Numbered from the stretch's first letter, positions 24,977 through 33,965 are shown. The stretch: 64,000 nucleotides of DNA from Desulfarculaceae bacterium (GCA_020444545.1 JAHLKT010000008.1:62001-126000), one strand, 5' to 3'. A program made the numbers and translations. Notes: a model not told the origin generated them from the sequence alone.

Positions 24977-27238
24977 ATGGTCGCCGACACCACCGCCCAG
25001 GCCGAGCGCGCCAAGGAGCTCAAGCGCCGCAAGCGCGAGCGCATCATCATCGTGGTCACCCTTTTCCTGGTGGCCATAATCACCTACGTGGAGACCCAGG
25101 TGGTGGACATGGCCCAGGGACAGCCCCTGGGCTCCTCGGTGCTGGTCTTCGCCCTGATCAACTTGAACGCCCTGCTGCTTCTGCTGGTCATCTTCCTGGT
25201 GTTCAGGAACCTGGTGAAGATGACCATGGAGCGGCGCAAGGGCATCTGGGGGGCGCGCCTGCGCACCAAATTGGTGGCCACCTTCGTGCTCTTGTCCCTG
25301 GCCCCCACGGTGCTCTTGTTGTTCGCGGCCATCCAGTTCGTGGGCGCGTCCATGGAGTATTGGTTCAGCGCCCAGGTGGAAAAGAGCCTCTTCGACGCCA
25401 TGGAGGTGTCGGACGCCTACAACCAGCAGCTGGCCTCGGAGTCCAGCCACTTCGCCGGGGTGCTGGCCGCGGAGCTGCAACGCCGGGGCTACCGGCTGAA
25501 CAAGCCCGACGAGAAGCTCACCAAGCTTTTGGAGCACCGCCGCGAGCTATTCGACCTGGCCGGGGCCAAGGTGCTCTCCGATGAGCTCAAGGTCTTGGCC
25601 GAGGCCACCCAGAGCGGCACCCATCCCTCCCATCTCCACGGCCTGCCCATGGAGATGGTGAGCCGCTCCATCTCCACCGGCCTGCCGCTGACCCATCTCC
25701 AGCCCGCGCCCACCGGCGATTTCGCGGCGGCCATCCAGCCGGTGTTGCAGGCGCGCAAGGGCATGAAGGGCAAGGTGATCGGCGCGGTGGTGGCCTATCA
25801 GCTCCTGCCGCCGGGCTCCCTGGCCCGCAGCTCCCAGGTGCGCAAGGGCCTGGAGGGCTACCGTCAGCTCAAGGCCTTCAAGGAGCCCATCCGCACCAAC
25901 CTGTTCATCACCCTGAGCATCGTCACCATCCTCATCGTGTTCGTGGCCACCTGGCTGGGCTTCCGCCTGGCCAAGACCATCACCGAACCCTTGCGCGAGG
26001 TGGCCGACGGCACCCAGCGGGTGGCGGGCGGGGACTACGCCGTGCACATCTCGGCCGAGGCCCCGGACGAGATCGGCACCCTGATCAACGCCTTCAACCG
26101 CATGACCGCCGACCTGCGCACCTCCAAGGCCCGCCTGGACGAGGCCCAGGCCGAGATGCGCCGCACCAACCTGGAGCTGGACCGGCGCCGCCGCTACATG
26201 GAGATCGTACTCAAAAGCGTGGCCGCCGGGGTCATCACCGTGGACGCCGAGGGCAAGGTGACCACCATCAACCCCTCGGCCGAGCGCCTGTTGGGCATGC
26301 AGGCCGGCGCGGCGGTGGGCCGCCCCTGGACCGAGCTGGTCAACCAGGACAACCGCCAAGTGATCCAGGGGCTCATCGCGGGGCTGCCCCCCGGCGGGGC
26401 GGGCACCGTGGATCATCAGGTGCGCCTGACCATAAACGGGGAGCCCATGTCGCTCATGGTGCACATCGGCCTGCTCAGGGACGAGACCGGGCGCAACCTG
26501 GGCATGGTGGTGGTGTTCGAGGACCTGAGCGAGCTGGAAAAGGCCCAGCGCATGGCCGCCTGGCGCGAGGTGGCCCGGCGCATCGCCCACGAGGTTAAAA
26601 ACCCGCTCACCCCCATCAAGCTCAGCGCCCAGCGCCTCATGCGGCGCTACGGCGGCGACGTGGCCGAGGGCGACACGGTGTTCGACGAGTGCACCCGCAC
26701 CATCGTGCAGCAGGTGGAGGAGCTGCGCCGCCTGGTCAACGAGTTCTCCAACTTCGCCCGCCTGCCCAGCGCCAGCCCCGCGCCCGCCGATCTCACGGCC
26801 ATCGCGGCCGACGCGGTGAGCCTGTTCAAGCAGGCCCACCCCGAGGTCTCCATCGAGCTGGAGCTGGAGGGCAAGATCCCCATCTTCGAGCTGGACCGCG
26901 AGCAGATGTCCCGGGTCTTGATCAACCTCTTGGACAACGCGGTGGCCGCGGTGGAGAAAAGCGAGCCGCCCCGCCAGGTGGTGGTGCGCCTGAGCTATGA
27001 TGAGATATTGAACATGGTGCGCCTGGAGGTGGAGGACAGCGGGCCGGGGGTTTCGCCGGAAGACAAGATCCGCCTCTTCGAGCCCTACTTCTCCACCAAG
27101 AAGGGCGGCACCGGCCTGGGGCTCACCATCGTCAGCACCATCGTCACCGACCACAACGGCTACGTGCGGGTGCAGGACAACCAGCCCAACGGGGCCCGCC
27201 TAATCGTGGAGCTGCCCGCGCGCGGGGCCAAGAGTTAG
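24977..27238 (+). CDS. ntrY: NtrY-like sensor histidine kinase
   Basis: A 753-residue membrane kinase. Two N-terminal helices (~22-40, ~55-78), a third at ~95-120 and a fourth at ~310-332 enclose a periplasmic domain (~120-310). HAMP follows at ~333-390, PAS at ~410-515, and HisKA has the phosphorylated His near residue 538 in ARRIAHEVKNPLTPIKLSAQ, the NtrY signature. The ATPase domain (~640-750) has LLDNAVAAV and GTGLGLTIV. It is followed after 10 bp by its response regulator. The signal is unknown; nitrogen or envelope stress sensing is usual for relatives. Confidence 0.92.
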   Translation: MVADTTAQAERAKELKRRKRERIIIVVTLFLVAIITYVETQVVDMAQGQPLGSSVLVFALINLNALLLLLVIFLVFRNLVKMTMERRKGIWGARLRTKLVATFVLLSLAPTVLLLFAAIQFVGASMEYWFSAQVEKSLFDAMEVSDAYNQQLASESSHFAGVLAAELQRRGYRLNKPDEKLTKLLEHRRELFDLAGAKVLSDELKVLAEATQSGTHPSHLHGLPMEMVSRSISTGLPLTHLQPAPTGDFAAAIQPVLQARKGMKGKVIGAVVAYQLLPPGSLARSSQVRKGLEGYRQLKAFKEPIRTNLFITLSIVTILIVFVATWLGFRLAKTITEPLREVADGTQRVAGGDYAVHISAEAPDEIGTLINAFNRMTADLRTSKARLDEAQAEMRRTNLELDRRRRYMEIVLKSVAAGVITVDAEGKVTTINPSAERLLGMQAGAAVGRPWTELVNQDNRQVIQGLIAGLPPGGAGTVDHQVRLTINGEPMSLMVHIGLLRDETGRNLGMVVVFEDLSELEKAQRMAAWREVARRIAHEVKNPLTPIKLSAQRLMRRYGGDVAEGDTVFDECTRTIVQQVEELRRLVNEFSNFARLPSASPAPADLTAIAADAVSLFKQAHPEVSIELELEGKIPIFELDREQMSRVLINLLDNAVAAVEKSEPPRQVVVRLSYDEILNMVRLEVEDSGPGVSPEDKIRLFEPYFSTKKGGTGLGLTIVSTIVTDHNGYVRVQDNQPNGARLIVELPARGAKS

Positions 27239-27248
27239 GAAAGATCGT

Positions 27249-28613
27249 TTGCAAGGGCAAGTTTGCATAGTCGATGACGAGGCCTCCATCCGCTCCAGCC
27301 TGGGCGGCATCTTGGCCGACGAGGGCTACGAGGTGCTAGAGGCGGCCGACGGCGAGGCGGCCCTGGCCCTTTTGGAGACCGAGTCGCCGGATTTGATGCT
27401 GTTGGACGTGTGGCTGCCGGGCATGGACGGCCTTGCCGTGTTGGAGCGGGTCAAGAAGCGCTATTTGAGCCTGCCGGTGATCATGATCTCGGGCCACGGC
27501 ACGGTGGAGACCGCAGTCAAGGCCACCCGCCTGGGGGCCTTCGACTTCATCGAGAAGCCGCTGGACATGGACAAGATCCTGCTCAGCGCGCGCAACGCCA
27601 TCACCATGAGCCGCCTGGCCGAGGAGAACCTGCTGCTCCGCTCCAAGGCCGAGCCGCCTTCTCTCACCGGCTCCAGCGAGGCCATCGGCCGCATCCGCTC
27701 GGCCATCGAGCGGGTGGCCCCCTCGGACTCCTGGGTGCTCATAACCGGGGACAACGGCACCGGCAAGGAGCTGGTGGCCCACGCCATCCACCGCCTGAGC
27801 CCCCGCGAGTGCTATCCCTTCGTGGACGTGAACTGCGCGGCCATCCCCGAGGAGCTCATCGAGAGCGAGCTGTTCGGCCACGAGAAGGGCGCCTTCACCG
27901 GGGCCACCGGCAAAAAGCGGGGCAAGTTCGACCTGGCCCACCAAGGCACCATCTTTTTGGACGAGATCGCGGACATGAGCCTGAAGACCCAGGCCAAGAT
28001 TCTGCGTATCTTGCAGGAGCAGCGCTTCGAGCGGGTGGGCGGCACCAAGACCATCGCGGTGGACGTGCGGGTGTTGGCCGCCACCAACAAGGAATTAAAG
28101 GCCGAGATCGCGGCGGGCCGCTTCCGCGAGGACCTTTTCTACCGCCTCAACGTGATCCCCATCCACGTGCCGCCGCTCAAGGAGCGCAGCGAGGACATCC
28201 CCGAGCTGGTGGCCGACTTCCTGGGCCATCTGGCCATGAAGCACAACCAGCCGGTCAAGCGCTTCACCCCCGAGGCCTTGGAAGTACTCAAGGCCCAGCC
28301 CTGGCCGGGCAACGTGCGCGAGCTCAAGAACCTGGTGGAGCGGCTGTGGATTCTCTGCCCCCACGAGGAGGTCGGCCTGGAGGACCTGCCCGTGGAGATG
28401 AGCGGAGCCCCCGCGCCGGGCCCGGAGCAGGCCCAGCTCTTCGCGGGCGACTTCAAGTCCGCGCGCGCCGCCTTTGAGAAAGCCTACCTGGAGGCCAAGC
28501 TGAGCGATAACCAGGGCAACGTTTCGCGCACCGCCGAGGAGGTGGGGCTGGAGCGCAGCCATCTGCACAAGAAGCTCAAGACGCTGGGGATAAAGGCGGC
28601 CAACGGCGACTGA
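27249..28613 (+). CDS. ntrX: NtrX-like sigma-54-dependent response regulator
   Basis: A 454-residue three-domain regulator. The receiver (1-120) has the acidic pocket VDDE and phospho-acceptor Asp near residue 52 in LMLLDVWLPG. The AAA+ domain (~140-375) has Walker A GDNGTGKE, the sigma-54 contact loop GAFTGA and Walker B IFLDEIADM. A Fis-type HTH (~410-450) ends the protein (NVSRTAEEVGLERSHLHKKL). The TTG start at 27249 follows AGGAAAG. It can activate sigma-54 promoters such as the one before lpxC, though that link is inference. Confidence 0.92.
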   Translation: MQGQVCIVDDEASIRSSLGGILADEGYEVLEAADGEAALALLETESPDLMLLDVWLPGMDGLAVLERVKKRYLSLPVIMISGHGTVETAVKATRLGAFDFIEKPLDMDKILLSARNAITMSRLAEENLLLRSKAEPPSLTGSSEAIGRIRSAIERVAPSDSWVLITGDNGTGKELVAHAIHRLSPRECYPFVDVNCAAIPEELIESELFGHEKGAFTGATGKKRGKFDLAHQGTIFLDEIADMSLKTQAKILRILQEQRFERVGGTKTIAVDVRVLAATNKELKAEIAAGRFREDLFYRLNVIPIHVPPLKERSEDIPELVADFLGHLAMKHNQPVKRFTPEALEVLKAQPWPGNVRELKNLVERLWILCPHEEVGLEDLPVEMSGAPAPGPEQAQLFAGDFKSARAAFEKAYLEAKLSDNQGNVSRTAEEVGLERSHLHKKLKTLGIKAANGD

Positions 28614-28639
28614 CTTTCAGCGGGTGCCTATTGCTGCCT

Positions 28640-28712
28640 GCGGCGCTTGTTTCGCGATTTGACTCCCTCGACGTATTGTTTATACGCCTCGGTCGACAAA
28701 TCGCTGCAACCG
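28640..28712. repeat. REP-like palindromic element
   Basis: Long inverted repeat: GCGATTTG at 28654-28661 pairs with CAAATCGC at 28697-28704, with an inner hairpin CGTATTGTTTATACG. Its core CCTCGACGTATTGTTTATAC followed by GCCT resembles the element at 6640-6700, so the two are probably copies of one dispersed repeat. Confidence 0.5.
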
Positions 28713-28804
28713 CGCGCCTCGCCAACGCACTAGGCCCCCGCAAGGCTGGTCCCTTTTTTTACGATCCCTGCTGATGCGAACGGATTCCTGAAGGACGCCG
28801 CCCG

Positions 28805-28843
28805 TTAAACAAAACGCCCGCTTCCCAACTGGGAAGCGGGCGT
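28805..28843 (-). terminator. Rho-independent terminator of the PEP-CTERM gene
   Basis: A 13-bp stem (ACGCCCGCTTCCC / GGGAAGCGGGCGT) with loop AACT at 28814-28843; read on the minus strand it is followed by TTTTGTTT. It ends 20 bp past the stop of the gene at 28864. Confidence 0.8.
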
Positions 28844-28863
28844 CGAATTTTTTGCGGGCCCGA

Positions 28864-29547
28864 TCAGGCGGTCTTGGGCTTGGCCTTCCTGCGGCGGCGC
28901 AGATAGCCCACCGTGCCCAACAGGGCGCTGCCCATCAGGAGCATGCTGCCCGGCTCCGGCGCGGCGGCCCCGCCGCCCTGGGCGACGAAAAGCACGTCCT
29001 GGTGCTTGTGGCTGGTGCCGTACTGGAAGTCGTTCTTGAAGGTGTAGGAGCTGAAGTCCACCTTGGAAGCCTCGCCCAGCATGGTGTAGTACAGGTCGGT
29101 CACGTAGTTGCGCTGCCAGCGGCTGCCCGACACCCCGGTGAGGGCGAAGTCGTCGAACAGGGTCCACAGGGCCGCCTGCACCGCGGTGGCGGTCTCCTTG
29201 GCGTAGGCGCCGTCCACCGTGGTCAGGGAGGGCGAGTAGTTCTCCATGATCCAGGCGGCCTGGTAGAGAGACTCGTACTTGTCGTAATCGAAGTTGGTCA
29301 GGGACTGCACGTTGTACTCGCCGCCCACTCCTGAGGTGAGCAGGTCGGCGCAGTAGGCGGCCAGGGACTCCTTCTCGTCCCAGGAGACCTTGAACTCGCT
29401 GGCGGTGGCGCTGGTGCGGTGCCAGCCCACGTAGCCCTCCACCTTCAGGCCCGGGATTTGGGTGCCCTCGTAGCCGATGCTGTCGGCCAGGGCCACGCCG
29501 GGCAGCATCGCCAGGGCCAACAGCAATACGAAGATTATCTTTTTCAT
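28864..29547 (-). CDS. PEP-CTERM sorting-domain surface protein
   Basis: A 227-residue exported protein: Sec signal MKKIIFVLLLALAMLPGVALA, and a C-terminal sorting tail APEPGSMLLMGSALLGTVGY followed by RRRRKAK. The tail predicts processing by exosortase and attachment to surface polysaccharide. The mature domain has AAYCADLL near 70 and AVQAALWTLFDD near 130. This Cys...Gln pattern resembles thioester-forming (TED) adhesion domains, but the thioester is inferred. GAGGA precedes the ATG at 29547. No exosortase gene is in the window. Confidence 0.83.
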   Translation of the reverse strand: MKKIIFVLLLALAMLPGVALADSIGYEGTQIPGLKVEGYVGWHRTSATASEFKVSWDEKESLAAYCADLLTSGVGGEYNVQSLTNFDYDKYESLYQAAWIMENYSPSLTTVDGAYAKETATAVQAALWTLFDDFALTGVSGSRWQRNYVTDLYYTMLGEASKVDFSSYTFKNDFQYGTSHKHQDVLFVAQGGGAAAPEPGSMLLMGSALLGTVGYLRRRRKAKPKTA

Positions 29548-29706
29548 GGCTGCGTCCTCGCTTACGGGTGCTTGTGGCCACGCCGGGCCGCGGGCCCGTC
29601 CAATGGGCTCCGCTTTTCCTTTAGCCAATTTCCTCGGGGGCAGAACGAGAAGAATGGAAGCTACATAAAGGCTACACCAATTCGGCCGGTGAGCAAAGCC
29701 TTCCGA

Positions 29707-30939
29707 TCAGGCCGCCTTCCGGTTGGGCACCAGGAGCATGAGCCCCACCGCCGCCAGGGCCAGAGCCACGTCGATGCCGAAACTAACGCCGTAGCCGCCG
29801 GTGTAATCGCGCAGCAGCCCGGCCACCCAGTGCACGCAGATGGAGCCCAGGCCGTTGAACACGGTCCAGGCGCCGATGACCGTGGCCATGATCTGGCGCG
29901 GGAAGTAGTCGCCCGAGCAGGCCCCGTAGATGGGGAAGTTGGCCCCGAAGAAAAAGGCCAGCACCCCCACCAGCACGCACAGGGCCTGCCAGTCGCCGCC
30001 CCAGAGCAGGATGCCCAGGATGGAGGCGGCGATACAGCTGTTGGAGATGAGGATGGTGTTGCGCCGCCCCAGCTTGTCCGACAAGGGCAGCACCACGATC
30101 ACCCCCAGCACCTGGGACAGGCCGTGGATGGTGGCCAGCTGCGAGGCCGAGGCCAGGGGCACCCCCAGGGAGTGCTGGGCGTAGTCCACCATGAAGGTGG
30201 TCACGCCGTAGATGGCGTAGACCACGCAAAAATACGACAGGCCGATGACCCAGAACAGGCGCTGCTTGAACACCTGGGCCAGCAGGCCGGGCTCCCAGGC
30301 CGAGGCCCCGCCGGCGGCGGGTTTTTCGTAGGGCTGCGCCTCGCCCCAGGGCCGCAGGCCGATCTCCTCGGGGCTGCTCCTGACCAAGAGCAGGTTGACC
30401 ACCACCATGCTCAGCGCGGCCCCGCCCAATATCCACCAGGCCCAGCGCCAGTTGAGCGCGGCCACGATGAGCGGGAACAGGGCCCCCATGCAGGCCAGGC
30501 CCAGGCCGTAGCCGGTGGAGAAGATGCCCAGGAACAGGCCCCGCCGCCGGGGAGCCACCCAGCGCTGCACCAGGGCCATGAGCGGGGCCCAGAAGCCGGT
30601 GGCCCCCAGCCCGGCCAAGGCGAAGGCCCCCGACGCGCCGGCCAGCCCGCCGGCCCAGCCCATGCCCATGAGCCCGACGCCCAGGATCAGGGCGCAGACC
30701 GTGACCACCACCCGGCTGCCGAAGCGGTCGTTGAGGTAGCCCGCCACCGGGGTGAAGATCAGGTACACCAGCAGGTAGGCGTTGTAGATGGTGCCCCCGG
30801 CCGCCCGGGAGAGGCCCAGCGGCTCCAGCATGGAGGGCAGCACCACCCCGTAGCCCAGGCGGGCCGAGAAGTTTATGAACAGGTTGGCGAAGCTGACGGC
30901 CAGGATGATCCAGGCCCAATGGATGACAGCGCGCGGCAC
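29707..30939 (-). CDS. MFS transporter
   Basis: A 410-residue carrier with about 12 hydrophobic segments in two halves. The loop 2-3 MFS signature is GYLNDRFGSRV near residue 68, and the matching loop in the second half is LSDKLGRRNTI near 275. It resembles the oxalate/formate antiporter or monocarboxylate branches, but the substrate cannot be named. The GTG start at 30939 follows GGAGGG. It is directly followed upstream by tRNA-Pro. Confidence 0.83.
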   Translation of the reverse strand: MPRAVIHWAWIILAVSFANLFINFSARLGYGVVLPSMLEPLGLSRAAGGTIYNAYLLVYLIFTPVAGYLNDRFGSRVVVTVCALILGVGLMGMGWAGGLAGASGAFALAGLGATGFWAPLMALVQRWVAPRRRGLFLGIFSTGYGLGLACMGALFPLIVAALNWRWAWWILGGAALSMVVVNLLLVRSSPEEIGLRPWGEAQPYEKPAAGGASAWEPGLLAQVFKQRLFWVIGLSYFCVVYAIYGVTTFMVDYAQHSLGVPLASASQLATIHGLSQVLGVIVVLPLSDKLGRRNTILISNSCIAASILGILLWGGDWQALCVLVGVLAFFFGANFPIYGACSGDYFPRQIMATVIGAWTVFNGLGSICVHWVAGLLRDYTGGYGVSFGIDVALALAAVGLMLLVPNRKAA

Positions 30940-30970
30940 GGCTCAGCTGGCCCTCCGCTGGGGGTGAAAT

Positions 30971-31047
30971 TGGTCGGGGCGCCCGGATTTGAACCGGGGA
31001 CCCCCTGCGCCCAAGGCAGGTGCGCTGCCCGACTGCGCCACGCCCCG
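30971..31047 (-). tRNA. tRNA-Pro (UGG)
   Basis: A complete cloverleaf on the minus strand: acceptor stem CGGGGCG/CGCCCCG, D arm GGCGCAGTCGGGCAGC, anticodon stem CCTGC/GCAGG with loop CTTGGGC (anticodon TGG), T arm CCCCGGTTCAAATCCGGG, and encoded CCA. Confidence 0.96.
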
Positions 31048-31064
31048 ACCTGAATTCTCTATAG

Positions 31065-31661
31065 TTAGTCCCGCAAAAACCCGCCCAGCCCCTTGGCCAG
31101 CTCGCGTAGGGCCTGGCCCCGGTGGCTGATGGCGTTCTTCTGGCCGGGCCCCAGCTGGGCCACGGTCAGTCCTTGCTCCGGCAGCTCGAACAGCGGGTCG
31201 TAGCCAAAGCCGCTGTCGCCCGCCGGGGCCAGGGCGATGCGCCCCTCCAGGCGGCCGCGGGCGATCAGCTCGGCCCCGTCCGGCCGGCGGCAGAGCATTA
31301 CGCACACGAAGGCCGCGCCGCGCTCGTCCACCGGCACGCCTTCCATGGCGGCCAGGAGCTTGGCGTTGTTGGCCGCGTCGTCCGCGTGCCCGCCGGCGTA
31401 GCGGGCGCTGTGCACCCCCGGCGCGCCCTCCAGGGCGGCCACCACCAGGCCCGAGTCGTCGGCCAGGGCGGGCCGCCCCAGGGCCTGGCTAACCGCCACG
31501 GCTTTGAGCCGCGCATTGTCCTCGAAGGTGTCGCCGGTTTCGGGAACGTCTTCGGTAAAGCCCAGCTCGGCGGCGGTGACCACCTCGATGCCCATGGGCG
31601 CGCACATGGCCTTGATCTCGGCCAGCTTGCCCTTGTTGCCCGAGGCCAAGACCAGTTGCAA
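31065..31661 (-). CDS. rdgB: XTP/dITP diphosphatase (non-canonical purine NTP pyrophosphatase)
   Basis: A 198-residue Ham1/RdgB enzyme that hydrolyses dITP, ITP and XTP to monophosphates, keeping deaminated purines out of nucleic acids. Motifs: LASGNKGKLAEI at 5-16, ALADDSGLVV near 68 with the catalytic Asp, and GFGYDPLF near 150. The TTG at 31661 follows GGAGG and lies 2 bp after the rph stop, so the rph-rdgB pair is an operon, a common arrangement. Confidence 0.93.
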   Translation of the reverse strand: MQLVLASGNKGKLAEIKAMCAPMGIEVVTAAELGFTEDVPETGDTFEDNARLKAVAVSQALGRPALADDSGLVVAALEGAPGVHSARYAGGHADDAANNAKLLAAMEGVPVDERGAAFVCVMLCRRPDGAELIARGRLEGRIALAPAGDSGFGYDPLFELPEQGLTVAQLGPGQKNAISHRGQALRELAKGLGGFLRD

Positions 31662-31663
31662 GG

Positions 31664-32347
31664 CTAGGCCTCCAGGGCGGCGCGCTGAGCCGCGAAAATC
31701 TCTTGCCCCGCCGTTTCGCCCGCTTTTACCAGGGCGTCCAGCTCGGCCGGGGAAAACACCCCGTGCTCGCCGGTGCCCTGCACCTCCACCAGGCCCTCGG
31801 GCGTGAGCACCAGGTTGAGGTCCAGCTCGGCGGTGGAGTCCTCGGCGTAGCACAGGTCCAACAGCAGCGAGCCCTCCACCCGGCCCAGGCTGATGGCTCC
31901 CACCTGCCTGGCGGGCGCGACGCCCAAACCCCGCAGCGCGGCGGCCAGGGCCACCCAGCCCCCGCAGATGGAGGCGCAGCGGGTGCCGCCGTCGGCCACC
32001 AGCACGTCGCAGTCCACGGTGATGGTGTAGCCGTCCAGGCTCTCCAGCTCCACGGCGGCCCGGAGGCTGCGCCCGATGAGGCGGCTGATCTCCTGGGCCC
32101 GGCCCCCGGTGCGGTGGTCGCGGCCGGTGCGGGTGTTGGTGGACCGGGGCAGCATGGCGTACTCGGCGGTCACCCAGCCCCGCCCGCTGCCCTCCAGCCA
32201 ACGCTTGACGCCCTTTTCCACCGAGGCGGTGCAGTGCACCTTGGTGTTGCCCAGCTCGGCCAGGCAGCTTCCTTCGGCATAGGGGTTCACCCCGGGCTTA
32301 AGGCTCAGGGGACGCATCTGCATGGGCTGGCGGCCGTCGGGTCGCAC
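31664..32347 (-). CDS. rph: Ribonuclease PH
   Basis: A 227-residue phosphorolytic 3'-to-5' exoribonuclease that trims tRNA 3' ends. It starts (GTG at 32347) with RPDGRQPMQMRPLS, the usual family opening, after AAAGGAGAA. Motifs include GSCLAELGNTKVHCTASVE near 30, the Arg-rich RSTNTRTGRDHRTGGRAQEI near 75-95 and DCDVLVADGGTRCASI near 120. It lies beside two tRNA genes and upstream of rdgB. Confidence 0.93.
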   Translation of the reverse strand: MRPDGRQPMQMRPLSLKPGVNPYAEGSCLAELGNTKVHCTASVEKGVKRWLEGSGRGWVTAEYAMLPRSTNTRTGRDHRTGGRAQEISRLIGRSLRAAVELESLDGYTITVDCDVLVADGGTRCASICGGWVALAAALRGLGVAPARQVGAISLGRVEGSLLLDLCYAEDSTAELDLNLVLTPEGLVEVQGTGEHGVFSPAELDALVKAGETAGQEIFAAQRAALEA

Positions 32348-32501
32348 GATTTCTCCTTTTTGGCGGGAAGCTGAGTGGGCTAAATCTAGCCTAGCCCCCA
32401 TGGGGTGTCAACCTGGCGGCGCGGCTGGACAAACGCCGTCTTGCCCGGGGCGCGCCAGGCGGTTGACGCCCGGCGAGGCTTGGCTTATTGTTGGTGGCCA
32501 C

Positions 32502-32586
32502 GGGAGCGTGGTGGAATTGGTATACACGCTGGCCTTAGGAGCCAGTGCCGCAAGGCATGGGGGTTCGAGTCCCCCCGCTCCCACCA
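32502..32586 (+). tRNA. tRNA-Leu (UAG)
   Basis: An 85-nt class II tRNA: acceptor GGGAGCG/CGCTCCC, D arm TGGAATTGGTATACACG, anticodon stem CTGGC/GCCAG with loop CTTAGGA (anticodon TAG), a variable arm TGCCGCAAGGCA, T arm GGGGGTTCGAGTCCCCC, and encoded CCA. An AT-rich foreign-looking gene follows. Confidence 0.96.
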
Positions 32587-32665
32587 GAGGAACGCACTAT
32601 TTCAGGCTTCGAGCGCTTAGCCCACCTTTAATACAGATATATTCCAGTCTATGTAAGCAACGGCC

Positions 32666-33457
32666 TTAATTCCCAGACATTTGACCCCATGAATGCAACT
32701 CTAACCCGAATACCCTTTTTTCCCTGTGGTATTCAAAAAGCTTAGGCCTTTGGCTCATTGATTGCGACCACTCCACAATCATTCGCTTATGTTTCTCTTT
32801 GGTTCGGCAACCAAAATACACATCTGTCAGCGCCCCGCTTGGGAATATATGGCTTTTACCGCCTCCCTGGATCTGGATAATTCTCCACTCTTTTTCATAT
32901 TTCCAACCAGAGTGTTTCGAATAGAAAATTGCCTTAATCAATTCCCGATCAGGAGTGTCCGGCCCGGTAAATGTAGGACAAACATCAAGGTACTCTACTT
33001 TGTTTGCTCTACCGAAAAATTCATTATTACAATCAAAGCAAAGACAAACTCCTTCATGGCTACTGCCGTAATGCGACCACATCAATAAATTATCAGGAAC
33101 TTCAGTCAAACAAAGGATACCATGTTGGTTAAATCTCGTTTTTAGACTGTCATAAATATGCTCAGGGTTAACATTCTCATATTGCCTCTCTTTAATCCTA
33201 GTTTTAGCAAGACCTCTCCGTTGCTTCCTGTTAAATCCAGGATGCATTCTCTTAACGTGACCAGGCATAAAATCTCTCCAACGTTCTTTGTTTTTTGTAA
33301 ACCTAACTATCTCTACGTTACATTCAAACGGATCGTTAAAGTCCTTAGGTGATGAAAAGTATAGTTTCCTTTCCGTAAATATCGGTCTTATACGTTGGTC
33401 GATCGTTTGGTCTGATAGCGGACAATATTTAAATAAATAATTCGGAAAATTCGACAT
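32666..33457 (-). CDS. DUF2971 domain protein
   Basis: A 263-residue cytosolic protein with the DUF2971 landmarks: LFKYCPLSD near 9, KLYFSSPKDFNDPFECNVE near 33-52, CLTEVPDNLLMWSHYGSSHE near 125-150, and EKEWRII near 195. The domain's activity is unknown; members occur widely in accessory regions and near defence genes. The ATG at 33457 is preferred over 33475 because a G-rich ribosome site precedes it. GC content is much lower than in surrounding genes, and it sits just behind tRNA-Leu, so it probably arrived by transfer. Confidence 0.82.
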   Translation of the reverse strand: MSNFPNYLFKYCPLSDQTIDQRIRPIFTERKLYFSSPKDFNDPFECNVEIVRFTKNKERWRDFMPGHVKRMHPGFNRKQRRGLAKTRIKERQYENVNPEHIYDSLKTRFNQHGILCLTEVPDNLLMWSHYGSSHEGVCLCFDCNNEFFGRANKVEYLDVCPTFTGPDTPDRELIKAIFYSKHSGWKYEKEWRIIQIQGGGKSHIFPSGALTDVYFGCRTKEKHKRMIVEWSQSMSQRPKLFEYHREKRVFGLELHSWGQMSGN

Positions 33458-33537
33458 GATCCCGCCCCCAATCATTTGCAGATTTAATATAGCTTAACTG
33501 GTTCTTACCATTATTCACAATTTTACCTAGACCAAAG

Positions 33538-33585
33538 GAAGTCCGGCAAGGAGAGGGGCGACTCCTTGCCGGACTTCTTTTTTTA
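33538..33585 (+). terminator. Strong rho-independent terminator without an obvious + strand gene
   Basis: A 16-bp stem (GAAGTCCGGCAAGGAG / CTCCTTGCCGGACTTC) with an 8-nt loop, then a T tract. The nearest upstream + strand gene is tRNA-Leu, about 950 bp away across the AT-rich DUF2971 segment. Confidence 0.85.
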
Positions 33586-33709
33586 CGGACCCGCAACCCC
33601 CCACCCCTGGGAGAGTGCCGGGCCGCCCCGAAACGAGGCGGCCCGGCTTAGAAGGCCTTTTCCGTCCCGCCGGGTCCGTTCAACAGGAGGGGAAAGGCCC
33701 GCAAGGGGC

Positions 33710-33799
33710 TTATTCTCTGGCCCGCAAGGCCATGCCGCCTCTCGGGCACAGGGCCAACATCAGGGCGACCGCCAAGATGTTGCGAAGCGGCGTTCTCAT
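33710..33799 (-). CDS. Possible 29-residue hydrophobic peptide
   Basis: A short frame MRTPLRNILAVALMLALCPR continuing to ALRARE, with a strong GGAAGGA ribosome site 6-8 nt before the ATG. It has a positively charged start and a hydrophobic stretch as in a signal peptide or toxic peptide. Downstream, a GC-rich hairpin lies at about 33619-33647. There is no recognised family; it could be the remains of a larger exported protein. Confidence 0.32.
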   Translation of the reverse strand: MRTPLRNILAVALMLALCPRGGMALRARE

Positions 33800-33965
33800 C
33801 TGGTTCCTTCCATGGCTATGGATCAGCTTCGGGATAACAACGGGGCGTGTTTCCTCCCTCGTTGTGATCCCAAGCTAATACAGCCTCGAGAAGGGCGGTT
33901 AGGAGCTTTGGCGCGAATGGCCTAAGGATTTGGCGCAAAAATTTTCAGGCGGGATCCCGGCGGGT

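Noticed and set aside
25547-27154. 535-residue minus-strand open frame
   Set aside because: Antisense to ntrY and rich in His/Gly/Gln without motifs.
32502-33600. Attachment-site duplication for an island at tRNA-Leu
   Set aside because: No second copy of the tRNA 3' end was found by eye after the DUF2971 gene, and there is no integrase in the window.
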